Of a stretch of DNA of 64,000 nucleotides, positions 9,786-18,795 are shown piece after piece. The DNA is from Neisseriaceae bacterium. Its GTDB lineage: Bacteria > Pseudomonadota > Gammaproteobacteria > Burkholderiales > UBA11063. The notes beneath the pieces were generated by a model. The model made no database searches. It was not told where the DNA came from and saw only the letters and a program-made list of their open reading frames with translations. A program made the position numbers and the translations under genes. The stretch is taken from positions 1 through 64,000 of the forward strand of contig CANFGS010000005.1 of the NCBI GenBank assembly GCA_947446595.1, written 5' to 3'. Each line of letters starts with the position of its first letter. Within the stretch, counting starts at the first letter, position 1.

Positions 9786-10391
9786 TTAATTTCCCCAGCG
9801 TGTGGCTAAGTTGTTATTGATGTTAGCTTGATCAAGAATGCGACTCACTGAGGTAATTATTATATCATTTATTGTCTTAGGGTGATTGTAAAAAGCAGGT
9901 ACTGGTGGTAAGATTGAGACCCCAAGTTTTGCTAATTTGAGCATGTTTTCTAAATGTATAGCTGAAAAAGGTGTCTCTCTAGGAACTAGAATCAAGTTTT
10001 TACGTTCTTTCATAATAACATCAGCTGCCCTAATCAATAAATCTTCTCCTAAACTTCCAGCTATTTTACCCAAACTTGCCATAGAGCAAGGGCAAACTAT
10101 CATAACATCGCTTACGTTTGAGCCTGAAGCAATAGGTGCAAACCAATCTTGATTAGAATAAACAAATAATTGTTCGTCATTTACTAAATTTAATTCGCTA
10201 CACAAAATCTTTTTTGTTTGATTGGGATTGCCTGATAGGGTAATCCCTGTTTCTTGCTTTGTAGTAATTATTCCAGCATTGGAAATTACCAAATGCACAA
10301 TACAATCGTGAAGTAATAATTGCTCTAATAAAGCAAATGCTATTGGGATTCCTGTAGCACCAGTTATTCCTAGGGTTACTTGTTTAGTCAT
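9786..10391 (-). CDS. ubiX: Flavin prenyltransferase UbiX
   Basis: Makes prenylated FMN, the cofactor of UbiD decarboxylase in ubiquinone synthesis, from FMN and dimethylallyl phosphate. Seen: N-terminal GITGATGIPIA (flavin-binding GxTGA/SG motif), CPCSMASLGKIAGSLGEDL and LVPRETPFSAIHLENML, the C-terminal family signature. Length 201 aa is normal. Its start overlaps the tilS stop by four bases, so it is part of an accA-tilS-ubiX transcription unit. Confidence 0.95.
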   Translation of the reverse strand: MTKQVTLGITGATGIPIAFALLEQLLLHDCIVHLVISNAGIITTKQETGITLSGNPNQTKKILCSELNLVNDEQLFVYSNQDWFAPIASGSNVSDVMIVCPCSMASLGKIAGSLGEDLLIRAADVIMKERKNLILVPRETPFSAIHLENMLKLAKLGVSILPPVPAFYNHPKTINDIIITSVSRILDQANINNNLATRWGN

Positions 10392-11335
10392 AATGCTAGT
10401 TCCTCGATTTTTATATGATTTTTTGTTTTAATTATTTTATATTTCTGGTTCAATTTTAGTGAAGGTGTACTATCCCATTTGGAGTGTAGTGCTTGACGAA
10501 TAAACTCATGAAGCTGTTTTGTAGTTGGGAGCGGTATATTGTGTACTTTAAGATAATGATTGATTAATTGAAACTGACGTATAGGTGACAACTCTTTGAG
10601 TTTATCTATTTCTATAGATTTATTATCTTGTAGAGTAAGTAAGTCATTATCAGCTACTTCATCAACGTAAGCTAACATGTTTTGGAGTTGGTTAGGTATT
10701 TTCAAAATTTTAGCTTCAACATCTTGGTCAAACTCAAGTAATAGTGGCAAGACTCTATGGCGAATAAAGTTTCTTAAATAAGTAGTATCTTGGTTACTCT
10801 CATCATTAATATATTGTAGATTAAACTCTTTGGCGTAGTTTTCTATATCATCACGCGTGATATCAAGTAAAGGTCTTACGAATATTTTACCTTGCTTCTG
10901 ACTTAGAGCTTGCATACCTGCTATATTATGTAAGTCACTACCACGAAGTATTTGACTAAGAACGGTTTCGATTTGATCTTTTTTATGATGAGCTAGAGTA
11001 ATAACCTTAGCTTCATTATTTAGAAAATACCCATAACGCGCAATTCTAGCGTTATTTTCTAAACTTTCACCGCCATTTTTAGTTACTTTACTTTGATAAA
11101 TGTTTAATTGTATATTCATCAAGTTGCATTGTTCTTGACAAAAGAGTTCCCAATTCTTAGCATTAGGTGAGATACCATGGTTTACATGTATAGCACTTAG
11201 TTTGAAATTTTTATGCGTGCTAATGGTCTTTAAAATGTGTAATAGTACTATCGAATCAACGCCACCACTTAAACCAACTGCGATTGTTTCAAATGATGGC
11301 AAGTTTTGTAGAACATGATCCTGAAGCGTATGCAT
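10388..11335 (-). CDS. tilS: tRNA(Ile)-lysidine synthetase
   Basis: Converts C34 of the CAU-anticodon tRNA-Ile to lysidine. The PP-loop motif GLSGGVDSIVLL is near residue 22. IHVNHGISPNA and the AHHKKDQIETVLSQILRGS stretch are typical of the N-terminal adenylation domain. At 315 aa it is shorter than the E. coli enzyme and appears to lack most of the C-terminal domain, as in short TilS forms of some other bacteria. Start and accA stop share one base. Confidence 0.94.
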   Translation of the reverse strand: MHTLQDHVLQNLPSFETIAVGLSGGVDSIVLLHILKTISTHKNFKLSAIHVNHGISPNAKNWELFCQEQCNLMNIQLNIYQSKVTKNGGESLENNARIARYGYFLNNEAKVITLAHHKKDQIETVLSQILRGSDLHNIAGMQALSQKQGKIFVRPLLDITRDDIENYAKEFNLQYINDESNQDTTYLRNFIRHRVLPLLLEFDQDVEAKILKIPNQLQNMLAYVDEVADNDLLTLQDNKSIEIDKLKELSPIRQFQLINHYLKVHNIPLPTTKQLHEFIRQALHSKWDSTPSLKLNQKYKIIKTKNHIKIEELAL

Positions 11336-12288
11336 TATTCTTTGAATTTACCATAACTCATCAAACGTTCAAAGCGTCTTTCTAGTAATTCATCAATTGA
11401 AAACTCTTGTAGTTTTTTAAGATTACTTTTTAGGGCATTGCGCATTTTATTCATCATCTCAGGATGATTAGAGTGTGAGCCACCATCTGGTTCATTAATA
11501 ATACCATCTATTAGTCCAAGACTTTTAAGTCTTGAAGCTGTAATTCCTAGTATCTCGGCAGCACTATTAGCTTTTGTTGCATCTTTCCACAATATTGAAG
11601 CACACCCCTCGGGTGATATTACAGAATAAATAGCATATTCAAGCATATTAACCTGATCACCAATAGCGATAGCTAGCGCTCCACCAGAGCCTCCTTCGCC
11701 AATTACTGTTGCAATTATAGGAGTTTTCAGTAATGCCATTTCGTAGAGGTTTTTGCCAATTGCTTCTGACTGGTTACGTTCTTCAGCACCAATACCAGGA
11801 TAAGCTCCTGGAGTATCAATAAAAGTAATGATAGGTATACTGAATTTTTCAGCTAATTGCATTAGACGTAATGCTTTACGATATCCCTCGGGACGTGGCA
11901 TTCCAAAATTACGTTCTAGATTTTCTTTAGTATCACAACCTTTTTGATGCCCAATAAGCATTACTGTTTGATACCCCATTTTAGCCATACCACCAATAAT
12001 CGATTTATCATCAGCAAAATGACGGTCGCCATGAAGTTCTACAAAATTACTAAAAATACCATTTATATAGTCAAGAGTTCTTGGTCGATTGGCGTGCCTT
12101 GCAACTTGAGTTATCTCCCAAGGAGTTAATTTGTTATAGATTTCCTTAGTTAATTCGAGTACCTTATCTTCTAAGAGGATTATTTCTTTTGTAATATCTA
12201 CAGTTGATTCATTTTGTACATTACTTAACTCTTCGATTTTCTCGCTAAGTTCGGCAATGGGTTTTTCAAATTCCAAAAATTTTTTCAT
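11335..12288 (-). CDS. accA: Acetyl-CoA carboxylase, carboxyltransferase alpha subunit
   Basis: Works with AccD to carboxylate acetyl-CoA in fatty-acid synthesis. Recognised by the N-terminal helical [10 protein letters not shown] segment, the [13 protein letters not shown] stretch, [39 protein letters not shown] and [11 protein letters not shown]. Length 317 aa is standard. It is followed directly by tilS, an order shared with many betaproteobacteria. Confidence 0.97.
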   Translation of the reverse strand: MKKFLEFEKPIAELSEKIEELSNVQNESTVDITKEIILLEDKVLELTKEIYNKLTPWEITQVARHANRPRTLDYINGIFSNFVELHGDRHFADDKSIIGGMAKMGYQTVMLIGHQKGCDTKENLERNFGMPRPEGYRKALRLMQLAEKFSIPIITFIDTPGAYPGIGAEERNQSEAIGKNLYEMALLKTPIIATVIGEGGSGGALAIAIGDQVNMLEYAIYSVISPEGCASILWKDATKANSAAEILGITASRLKSLGLIDGIINEPDGGSHSNHPEMMNKMRNALKSNLKKLQEFSIDELLERRFERLMSYGKFKE

Positions 12289-12320
12289 AAGTGTTCCTGT
12301 AAAAGTATTTATCTACAAAT

Positions 12321-12614
12321 TTAAGGCGTATAGCCTAATTGTTTATTAAGAATATCAATATTTTTTTGATGTGCCTTGATAGTATTTTTTAAAAAACCTT
12401 CTTGTTTAGGGCTACTTGTTGCTAAAGATTCATTAGCTTTAATAAGTGCTTGTTTCTCATGGGCTAACTCTTCTGACAGTACCTTATATCGCGTATTACT
12501 GGTTTTAGGTTTATTGCTAAGTACTAGATTACCATTTTTATCCGTATACTGATAAATACCATTATTAGCATAGCAAAGTAGGCAAAAACTAGCTAGAATA
12601 ATTTGGCGATACAA
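12321..12614 (-). CDS. Small exported DUF4124-like protein
   Basis: 97 residues with an N-terminal signal peptide (RQIILASFCLLCYA), followed by the DUF4124-type motif IYQYTDKNGNLVLSNKP and a charged, probably helical tail. Function unknown; DUF4124 proteins are usually periplasmic. The start is a TTG with AGGG five bases upstream; no ATG gives a complete signal peptide. Its first 22 bases overlap the end of the upstream membrane-protein gene. Confidence 0.75.
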   Translation of the reverse strand: MYRQIILASFCLLCYANNGIYQYTDKNGNLVLSNKPKTSNTRYKVLSEELAHEKQALIKANESLATSSPKQEGFLKNTIKAHQKNIDILNKQLGYTP

Positions 12615-13423
12615 ATTAACCCTATAACTCCAATAAAAAATAACCCCGCTCGGTATAATACGGCAACAATATATGCAGTAATTTCTGGGGTGAAATGTTC
12701 TTCTTCTAATTTGAAAGCTTCAATCTCATCAGTTTCTAAATCTTTTGTTCCGAGTTGAAATTTATCTTTTCCAATAGCAATTAATACAATATCATTAAGT
12801 GTATTTTCTAAAAAATAAAAGCTTTTGGTGAAGTTGTTTTTTTGTTCTAATACATAGTGAGTTACTTCTTCAAAATCACCAGCAAGAGCAATAAATACAA
12901 ATAAAATAGTATATGGAATAATACTTGCATAAAATAACATCTTGTCAGCTACTACGTTATAAATTATCAAATCAATATTTTTGGCTTTAATTTTTGCGCT
13001 AATGCACACTATTAAAAGGAAGCAAATAGAACCGATTGCTGATGGTAAAGCCACGAACCAAAATAAAGGCACAAAGAATTTAAGGGCATAAGTTATAATA
13101 AAAGAACGTTTATCTGCTGCTGTTTCGTCTTTAGATTCATTCTTCCATGTAAGAATTTGTACAGTTAGAACAAAGAGAAATATATTTAATAAATTATAGA
13201 TTATTTGATGATTGAATAAAATGAGTTTTATTGTAAATAAAACAATAAATACCGGTAAAGATGCAAATAGGTATATCATTCTTAATTGTCTTTGAGTGTT
13301 AATTTGTTTACGGGTAAAATACCCCACATAAACTTCAAGATATTTCCAAAAAAACGCTCTAATCTTACTTAGAAGTTTTCTTTGCTCTAGAAAGCTAGTA
13401 AGTATTATTGCAAAAAGCGACAT
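12593..13423 (-). CDS. Multi-span membrane protein, possibly AmpE/CobD-like
   Basis: 276 residues with about six hydrophobic helices, a central charged loop (ETDEIEAFKLEEEHF) and a short cytoplasmic N-terminus beginning MSLFAIILTSFLEQRK. The opening, the EVYVGYF segment and the final helix resemble betaproteobacterial proteins annotated as CobD/CbiB-family or AmpE-type regulators. I cannot confirm this, and no catalytic residues are evident. It lies between the hypoxanthine phosphoribosyltransferase and DUF4124 genes. Confidence 0.6.
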   Translation of the reverse strand: MSLFAIILTSFLEQRKLLSKIRAFFWKYLEVYVGYFTRKQINTQRQLRMIYLFASLPVFIVLFTIKLILFNHQIIYNLLNIFLFVLTVQILTWKNESKDETAADKRSFIITYALKFFVPLFWFVALPSAIGSICFLLIVCISAKIKAKNIDLIIYNVVADKMLFYASIIPYTILFVFIALAGDFEEVTHYVLEQKNNFTKSFYFLENTLNDIVLIAIGKDKFQLGTKDLETDEIEAFKLEEEHFTPEITAYIVAVLYRAGLFFIGVIGLICIAKLF

Positions 13424-13437
13424 ATTATATCCCCTAC

Positions 13438-13992
13438 TTATTTGTTATAAACGCAGATATTTGGTATTTGTCTATATAATCCAAAAATATCCATCCCACA
13501 GCCAAATAAAAACTTGTTTGGTGCATTAAGGCCGACAAAATCTGCCTTAATTGGTTTTGTTTTACCAATTTCTTTATTAATCAAAACAACTATTTTGCAT
13601 GATAAGGCGCCAATACTCTTTAGATAACGCGCTATTTCTACTAGAGTATGCCCTTCATCAAGGATATCATCTATTATATAAACATTTTTACCTTTAATAT
13701 CTTCAGCTTTGGGTTGACGATACCAAGTTATATGAGAGGCTCCAAATGTTTCACCACCATAGCGGGACGCATGAATATAGTCTAAAACAAATGGTGAATT
13801 AATGTTTTGTAATAATTCAGAAGTGAAAAATAGTCCACCATTCATCACGCTTAGAAACACAGGAATATCACCTTTTATTTCTTCTTCAATAGCCTTCGCT
13901 ATTTTATGTACTTCTTTACTGATTTCATCTTTTGTGTATAAAATCGATGATTTGTCCAAAATTTCTTGTGCTGCTTTATAATCTAACTGCAT
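13438..13992 (-). CDS. hpt: Hypoxanthine-guanine phosphoribosyltransferase
   Basis: Purine salvage: joins hypoxanthine or guanine to PRPP. The PRPP-binding motif VYIIDDILDEGHTL is clear. The pyrophosphate loop region is VMNGGLFFTSELL, and LNAPNKFLFGCGMD precedes the C-terminus. Length 184 aa fits. It is divergent from gpmI, with about 115 bases between the starts that must hold both promoters. Confidence 0.9.
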   Translation of the reverse strand: MQLDYKAAQEILDKSSILYTKDEISKEVHKIAKAIEEEIKGDIPVFLSVMNGGLFFTSELLQNINSPFVLDYIHASRYGGETFGASHITWYRQPKAEDIKGKNVYIIDDILDEGHTLVEIARYLKSIGALSCKIVVLINKEIGKTKPIKADFVGLNAPNKFLFGCGMDIFGLYRQIPNICVYNK

Positions 13993-14107
13993 AAATATTC
14001 CAATAATAACCTGCTAACATGACCAAACTAGGATAAAATAATGTAATTGAACGTTATTTTACCAAGAATAGCCAATACATAGCAATATATTTCGTAGGAA
14101 TGATACA

Positions 14108-15643
14108 ATGGAATTAAGAGTGCAGCGTAAAGTTTTGTTAATAATCCTTGATGGGTTTGGGTTACGCGATGAGAAAAAAGATAATGCAGTTGCTAATGCA
14201 AATATGCCCAATTGGGATAAATTAGCAAAAACATACGCCTTTGGAGCAATAAATGCTTCATCACTTGCAGTTGGATTACCAGAAGGACAGTTTGGTAATT
14301 CTGAAGTAGGGCATTTGAATATTGGTGCTGGGCGTGTAGTTATGCAAGACATTACGCGGATTGATAGTGCAATTAGTGATGGGGTCTTTTTTAATAATCC
14401 AGTTTTAGTGGATGGTTTAAATACTACCACTAGTGGTGTAGTTCATATTTTTGGCTTATTATCTGATGGTGGCGTACATAGTCATATTAAGCATATTTTT
14501 GCTCTAATTCGTCTTTGTGAACAAAGTTCTAAAATTAAAAAAGTTTGGGTACATGTATTTCTTGATGGACGTGATACGCCACCGCGTAGTGCTACTAAAT
14601 ATCTTAAAGAGCTTCAAGAGGTGTTAAATAATTCGTCGAAGACGAAAGTTGCAACAGTTAGTGGGCGCTATTATGCTATGGATAGAGATAAGCGTTATGA
14701 TAGAGTTATACTTAGTTATGATGCTATTATGAGCGCTAGTTCTAAGTTTGTTGCTGATAATATGCAAATAGCATTAGACACTGAGTATAAGGCAGGGCAT
14801 AATGATGAATTTGTGAGGCCATACGTGATGTCAGGTTACCATGGGGTTGGTGAGGGGGACAGTATTATTTTTGCTAACTTTAGATCGGATAGGGCAATTC
14901 AACTAACAGATGCAATTATTGGTTATGATTTTAAAGGTTTTCCAAGACTAAATACTAAACTATCTGATTTCATCACTATGACTCAATATGATTCTAAATT
15001 TGATGTTAAAGTTGCATTCCCACCAAATTCAATACAAAATACCCTAGGTGAGTATATTTCTAATCTGGGACTTCATCAGTTACGAATTGCTGAAACTGAA
15101 AAATACCCCCATGTGACATTTTTCTTTAATGGTGGACGTAAAGAACCATATCCTAATGAAGATAGAATTCTAGTAGATTCACCACGTGAAGTAGCTACTT
15201 ATGATCTAAAACCAGAAATGAGTTTACCTGAAGTAAGTGATAAATTAGTAGCGGCAATCAAGAGTGAGAAATATGATTTTATTATTACTAATTTTGCTAA
15301 TGGAGATATGGTTGGGCATAGCGGAATACTAAATGCCGCAGTTTTGGCGGTTGAGGCGCTAGATGTTGCTCTTGGAAGCGTGGTTGAAGCTATGCAAAGT
15401 ATTGGTGGTGAAGTTTTAGTTATTGCGGATCATGGTAATTGTGAAGAAATGTTTGACTATGTATCAAACCAAGCTCATACTCAGCACACTACTAATCTAG
15501 TACCTTGTCTTTATGTAGGGCGACATGCTAAGGTGAAATCTGGTGGAGCCCTAAAAGATGTTGCACCAACATTATTATTTATGAGCGGATTAGGGCAGCC
15601 TAATGAGATGACTGGGCAAAATCTAATTGAGTTAAAAGATTAA
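14108..15643 (+). CDS. gpmI: 2,3-bisphosphoglycerate-independent phosphoglycerate mutase
   Basis: Interconverts 3- and 2-phosphoglycerate in glycolysis, using two Mn ions and a phosphoserine. Seen: ILDGFGLRDEKKDNAV near the N-terminus, the nucleophile Ser65 in GNSEVGHLNIGAGR, FLDGRDTPPRS, IIFANFRSDRAIQ, VIADHGNCEEM and HTQHTTNLVPC. Full length at 511 aa. The EnvC-like gene follows after 15 bases, an arrangement common in proteobacteria. Confidence 0.97.
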   Translation: MELRVQRKVLLIILDGFGLRDEKKDNAVANANMPNWDKLAKTYAFGAINASSLAVGLPEGQFGNSEVGHLNIGAGRVVMQDITRIDSAISDGVFFNNPVLVDGLNTTTSGVVHIFGLLSDGGVHSHIKHIFALIRLCEQSSKIKKVWVHVFLDGRDTPPRSATKYLKELQEVLNNSSKTKVATVSGRYYAMDRDKRYDRVILSYDAIMSASSKFVADNMQIALDTEYKAGHNDEFVRPYVMSGYHGVGEGDSIIFANFRSDRAIQLTDAIIGYDFKGFPRLNTKLSDFITMTQYDSKFDVKVAFPPNSIQNTLGEYISNLGLHQLRIAETEKYPHVTFFFNGGRKEPYPNEDRILVDSPREVATYDLKPEMSLPEVSDKLVAAIKSEKYDFIITNFANGDMVGHSGILNAAVLAVEALDVALGSVVEAMQSIGGEVLVIADHGNCEEMFDYVSNQAHTQHTTNLVPCLYVGRHAKVKSGGALKDVAPTLLFMSGLGQPNEMTGQNLIELKD

Positions 15644-15658
15644 TTGGGAGAAATTGAT

Positions 15659-16816
15659 ATGCGATTAAAGTTTATTATTATATGTTTATTGTTTAATCTT
15701 GTTTATGCTGCTAGTAACGGTGAATTAAATCAAAATCTAGGTGATTTGATGACTAAAATTACCAAAATAAATAATGACCTAGGTAAGAAGCAGCAAAAGC
15801 AAAAAAGTCTTGATAATGCTATCAATGACTCTCGTGTTGCAATAAGCCAATCCCAAAAGACTTTAGTAAATTTACGTAAAGTCAAAGATGCTGATACTAC
15901 TCAAGTAATGCAGATTGCTGCAATTTTACCAAATATTGAAAGTATGACAACTACTATACAAAATCACGTAAAGACAACAATTGGGTTAATATATCAGCAA
16001 ATAAAAGTAATCGAGGCGGAATCAGCATCAATTTTCAGTGGTAACGATTGGCAGATAAATAATCGAAAACAACAATATTTAGTTCGTATACTTAATGTTG
16101 AAGTGACTAAATATCAGCAATTACAAACTAAGTTAAATGAGTTAAAAGATCTTAATGATAAACTAAATAGTGAACTTACTCGTTTAAATAAACAGCTTGG
16201 TGTTACTTCACAAAAGGCAGAGCATCTAAAACAAGATAGTCAAGATAAAATTGCTGAAAAACAAGCTCTTCAAGGACAAATAGCACAAGATAAAGAGCAG
16301 TTATCAGATCTAAAGCATAAACAAGCTGTGTTAAGTATGCTAATAAAAGATATCGATTTGAATGAACATAAACATAAAGTGCAGCGTTCAAGTGGGATAA
16401 AACCATCAAAACCTGAAGCTGAAGCTTTGAATGGATCGCCATTATTTGAACGTAAATTAGTTAAGCCACTTAATACAAGTGTTAGCATTGCTTTTGGGGC
16501 ACTGCGTCATGGAGTTAAGAATAATGGAGTACTCTATAAAGCTAAAAATGCACCAGTATTTACAATTACTGATGGGCATGTTGCGTATGTAGGTGTTTTA
16601 CCTGGGCTTGGGTCGGTAGTTGTTGTAAATCATGGGGATAATTATATGTCAGTTTATGCTGGTGTTATTCCTAGTGTTACTAAAGGGCAAAGTGTATCAA
16701 GTGGCGGGGTGATAGCTAATTCAGGATCTGATGCTAATCAACCTATGGGTGGAGTTTATTTTGAATTACGTCATGCTGGTGTTCCAGTTAACCCTCGAGA
16801 GATAGTTGATAATTAA
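15659..16816 (+). CDS. envC: EnvC-like murein hydrolase activator
   Basis: Probably a periplasmic factor that activates amidases at the division septum. The start is ATG 15659, with GGGAG eight bases upstream; a TTG at 15644 is less likely. Signal peptide RLKFIIICLLFNLVYA, a long coiled coil (about residues 25-245), then a LytM/M23-like domain. That domain lacks usual zinc ligands: GVKNNG stands where HxxxD is expected, and YFELRHAG where HxHFE is expected, as in non-catalytic EnvC. The stop overlaps the next gene's ATG by one base. Confidence 0.88.
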   Translation: MRLKFIIICLLFNLVYAASNGELNQNLGDLMTKITKINNDLGKKQQKQKSLDNAINDSRVAISQSQKTLVNLRKVKDADTTQVMQIAAILPNIESMTTTIQNHVKTTIGLIYQQIKVIEAESASIFSGNDWQINNRKQQYLVRILNVEVTKYQQLQTKLNELKDLNDKLNSELTRLNKQLGVTSQKAEHLKQDSQDKIAEKQALQGQIAQDKEQLSDLKHKQAVLSMLIKDIDLNEHKHKVQRSSGIKPSKPEAEALNGSPLFERKLVKPLNTSVSIAFGALRHGVKNNGVLYKAKNAPVFTITDGHVAYVGVLPGLGSVVVVNHGDNYMSVYAGVIPSVTKGQSVSSGGVIANSGSDANQPMGGVYFELRHAGVPVNPREIVDN

Positions 16817-18069
16817 TGTATAAACAAGTGATTTCACGTGCATTTAACACAGGTTTTGTGCATGTGTTTTTAGCTAATATAGTATCGCAATTAGTTGCTT
16901 TTTGTGGTTCTATATTTTATGTGCGATTACTTGGGCAAACTCAGTTTGGTATTTATACATTTGCCTATACTATTATATCTTTTTTTCTATTAGTAAATGG
17001 TTTTGGTGCGGCTAGTGGTGTATTACAGTTTGTTAGTCGTCAAAATGATGATACAATACGTTTATCGTATCTTAAATATTCTATCATTCTTGGGGCGGTT
17101 TTTAACTGTTTATTATCTGTAGGAATATTTGCATATGCTAATATTATGCCACTCCCTATTATGGGGGCTAAGAAATTTCTATGTTTAATGGCCTTTTTCC
17201 CGATAGGGCGGTTATATATTGATGTTTATCAAGCATATCTAAGGGCAACTCTACAAAATCAATTATTAGCAAAATTTGCGATTTCGACTAATTTATTATT
17301 ATTAATTAGTAATATATTGGGGATTTATTATTTTGGGCTAACAGGTTTTATAGTGTCGACCTATATTAGTTATATACTAATAATTATCCTATCCACGCTT
17401 ATTTATAAATTACCAAATATATTTAATATTAGATCAATTCGGATAAACATAACAGAATTTATTAGTTATTCAATGTATGTTACGATCGGTAATGCTTTTT
17501 CACAACTATTATTTATTTTAGATATCTTAATTTTGGGTTATGTATTAAAAAATCCTGTTACTATTGGTGTCTATAAGGTAGCAACAGTAATACCATTTGC
17601 GATAAACTTTATACCAGGGATTGTTAGTACGTTTTTTTATCCTTACTTTGCTAAAAATGCACATAATCATATATATGTTAAAAACTTAAAGCATAAAATT
17701 CAAAAAGGAATGTTTGTCTTTAGTTTTACTGTTAGTGCAGTTCTGATCGTTTTAGCTAAACCGATAATTACTATTATTTTTGGAATGGCTTATATTGATA
17801 GCGTGCTTCCATTCCAGATCTTATGTTTTGGTTTTTGGATATTAGCTACATTTAGAAATATTAACGGTAATATCTTAGCAGCATTAGGGCATGCCAAATT
17901 TGCCATGTGGCAAAATGTGTTTGTCGTAGTTATTAATATTATATTGACGTACTTTTTGATTATCCATTATGGAATTATTGGTTCGGCTATTGGGGTGGTG
18001 GTTATTTATGCCCTCTCGGGGTTAATGGCGGGCATCGCCCTCCGACGCTACCTGGTTCCCCCATCATAG
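16816..18069 (+). CDS. Oligosaccharide flippase family membrane protein
   Basis: 417 residues with 12 or more hydrophobic helices. The first shows the Wzx/MurJ-like pattern NIVSQLVAFCGSIFYVRLLG followed by FGIYTFAYT. Probably moves a lipid-linked glycan across the inner membrane; the substrate is unknown, and no glycosyltransferases lie next to it. The coding sequence appears to run into the repeat at 18063, which encodes the last residues and stop, so the native C-terminus may have been altered. Confidence 0.85.
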   Translation: MYKQVISRAFNTGFVHVFLANIVSQLVAFCGSIFYVRLLGQTQFGIYTFAYTIISFFLLVNGFGAASGVLQFVSRQNDDTIRLSYLKYSIILGAVFNCLLSVGIFAYANIMPLPIMGAKKFLCLMAFFPIGRLYIDVYQAYLRATLQNQLLAKFAISTNLLLLISNILGIYYFGLTGFIVSTYISYILIIILSTLIYKLPNIFNIRSIRINITEFISYSMYVTIGNAFSQLLFILDILILGYVLKNPVTIGVYKVATVIPFAINFIPGIVSTFFYPYFAKNAHNHIYVKNLKHKIQKGMFVFSFTVSAVLIVLAKPIITIIFGMAYIDSVLPFQILCFGFWILATFRNINGNILAALGHAKFAMWQNVFVVVINIILTYFLIIHYGIIGSAIGVVVIYALSGLMAGIALRRYLVPPS

Positions 18070-18183
18070 AGTTCTTAATCGTTGTCGAAGCCTTCCATTT
18101 CGTCATCGAAGTACTCTATTTCCCGTCATTCCATCGCTCCAATATCGCGTCATCCCAGCGGAGGCTGGGATCCATGCTCTAAA
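18063..18183. repeat. Dispersed MITE-like repeat copy
   Basis: Ends in gtcatcccagcggaggctgg followed by gatccatgctct, with a dyad of the form ATCCCAGC-GGAG-GCTGGGAT at 18152-18171. The left half is diverged but keeps cgtcattccatcg. It sits between the convergent 3' ends of the flippase and engB. Confidence 0.8.
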
Positions 18184-18187
18184 AGTA

Positions 18188-18793
18188 TTACTCAGTAACC
18201 CAACTGTTTAGCGCGGTCTCTAGTTCGGGAATGCCTTGGCGTTTGGGTGCAGAGAAAAGTTGGATAGTGAAATTGCTAAATCCCTCGTCAACTAGTTTTT
18301 GCTTGACATCTCTCAATGTTTCGACTTTTTCACGCTGGTTTAGTTTGTCAGATTTGGATAATACTATATGTATTGGTTTTTTGGTTTCCGCAAAAAACTC
18401 TAACATTATGTAGTCTAGTTCTTTCAAAGGGTGACGCGAATCCATAATTAGCACTAAGCCAGTTAGCATAGGTCTTGTTTGTAAATATGTACCTAATAAT
18501 CCTTGCCAATGAGTGCGAATTTTTTCGGGTACTTTGGCATATCCATAGCCTGGTAAATCTACCATAAATATATCACTATCGCCAAGCTGAAAGTAATTTA
18601 TATGTTGTGTTCTACCAGGGGTTTTGGACGTAAATGCTAGACGAGTTTTATTGGTGAGCGTATTAATCATACTCGACTTACCAGAGTTAGAACGCCCACA
18701 AATTGCAAACTCTTGTCTAGGTTCAACTGGTAAATACGCTAAGTCATTAACTGTAATAAAGAAATGTGCCAGGTTAAAGTTTAGTTTTGACAT
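18188..18793 (-). CDS. engB: Ribosome biogenesis GTPase EngB (YsxC/YihA)
   Basis: Essential GTPase of large-subunit assembly. All G motifs are present: GRSNSGKSSM (G1), TPGRTQ (G2), DLPGYGYAKV (G3), SKSDKL (G4). 201 aa is standard. It is three bases downstream of a lipoprotein gene on the same strand. Its stop lies just beyond a repeat copy. Confidence 0.96.
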   Translation of the reverse strand: MSKLNFNLAHFFITVNDLAYLPVEPRQEFAICGRSNSGKSSMINTLTNKTRLAFTSKTPGRTQHINYFQLGDSDIFMVDLPGYGYAKVPEKIRTHWQGLLGTYLQTRPMLTGLVLIMDSRHPLKELDYIMLEFFAETKKPIHIVLSKSDKLNQREKVETLRDVKQKLVDEGFSNFTIQLFSAPKRQGIPELETALNSWVTE

Positions 18794-18795
18794 TC

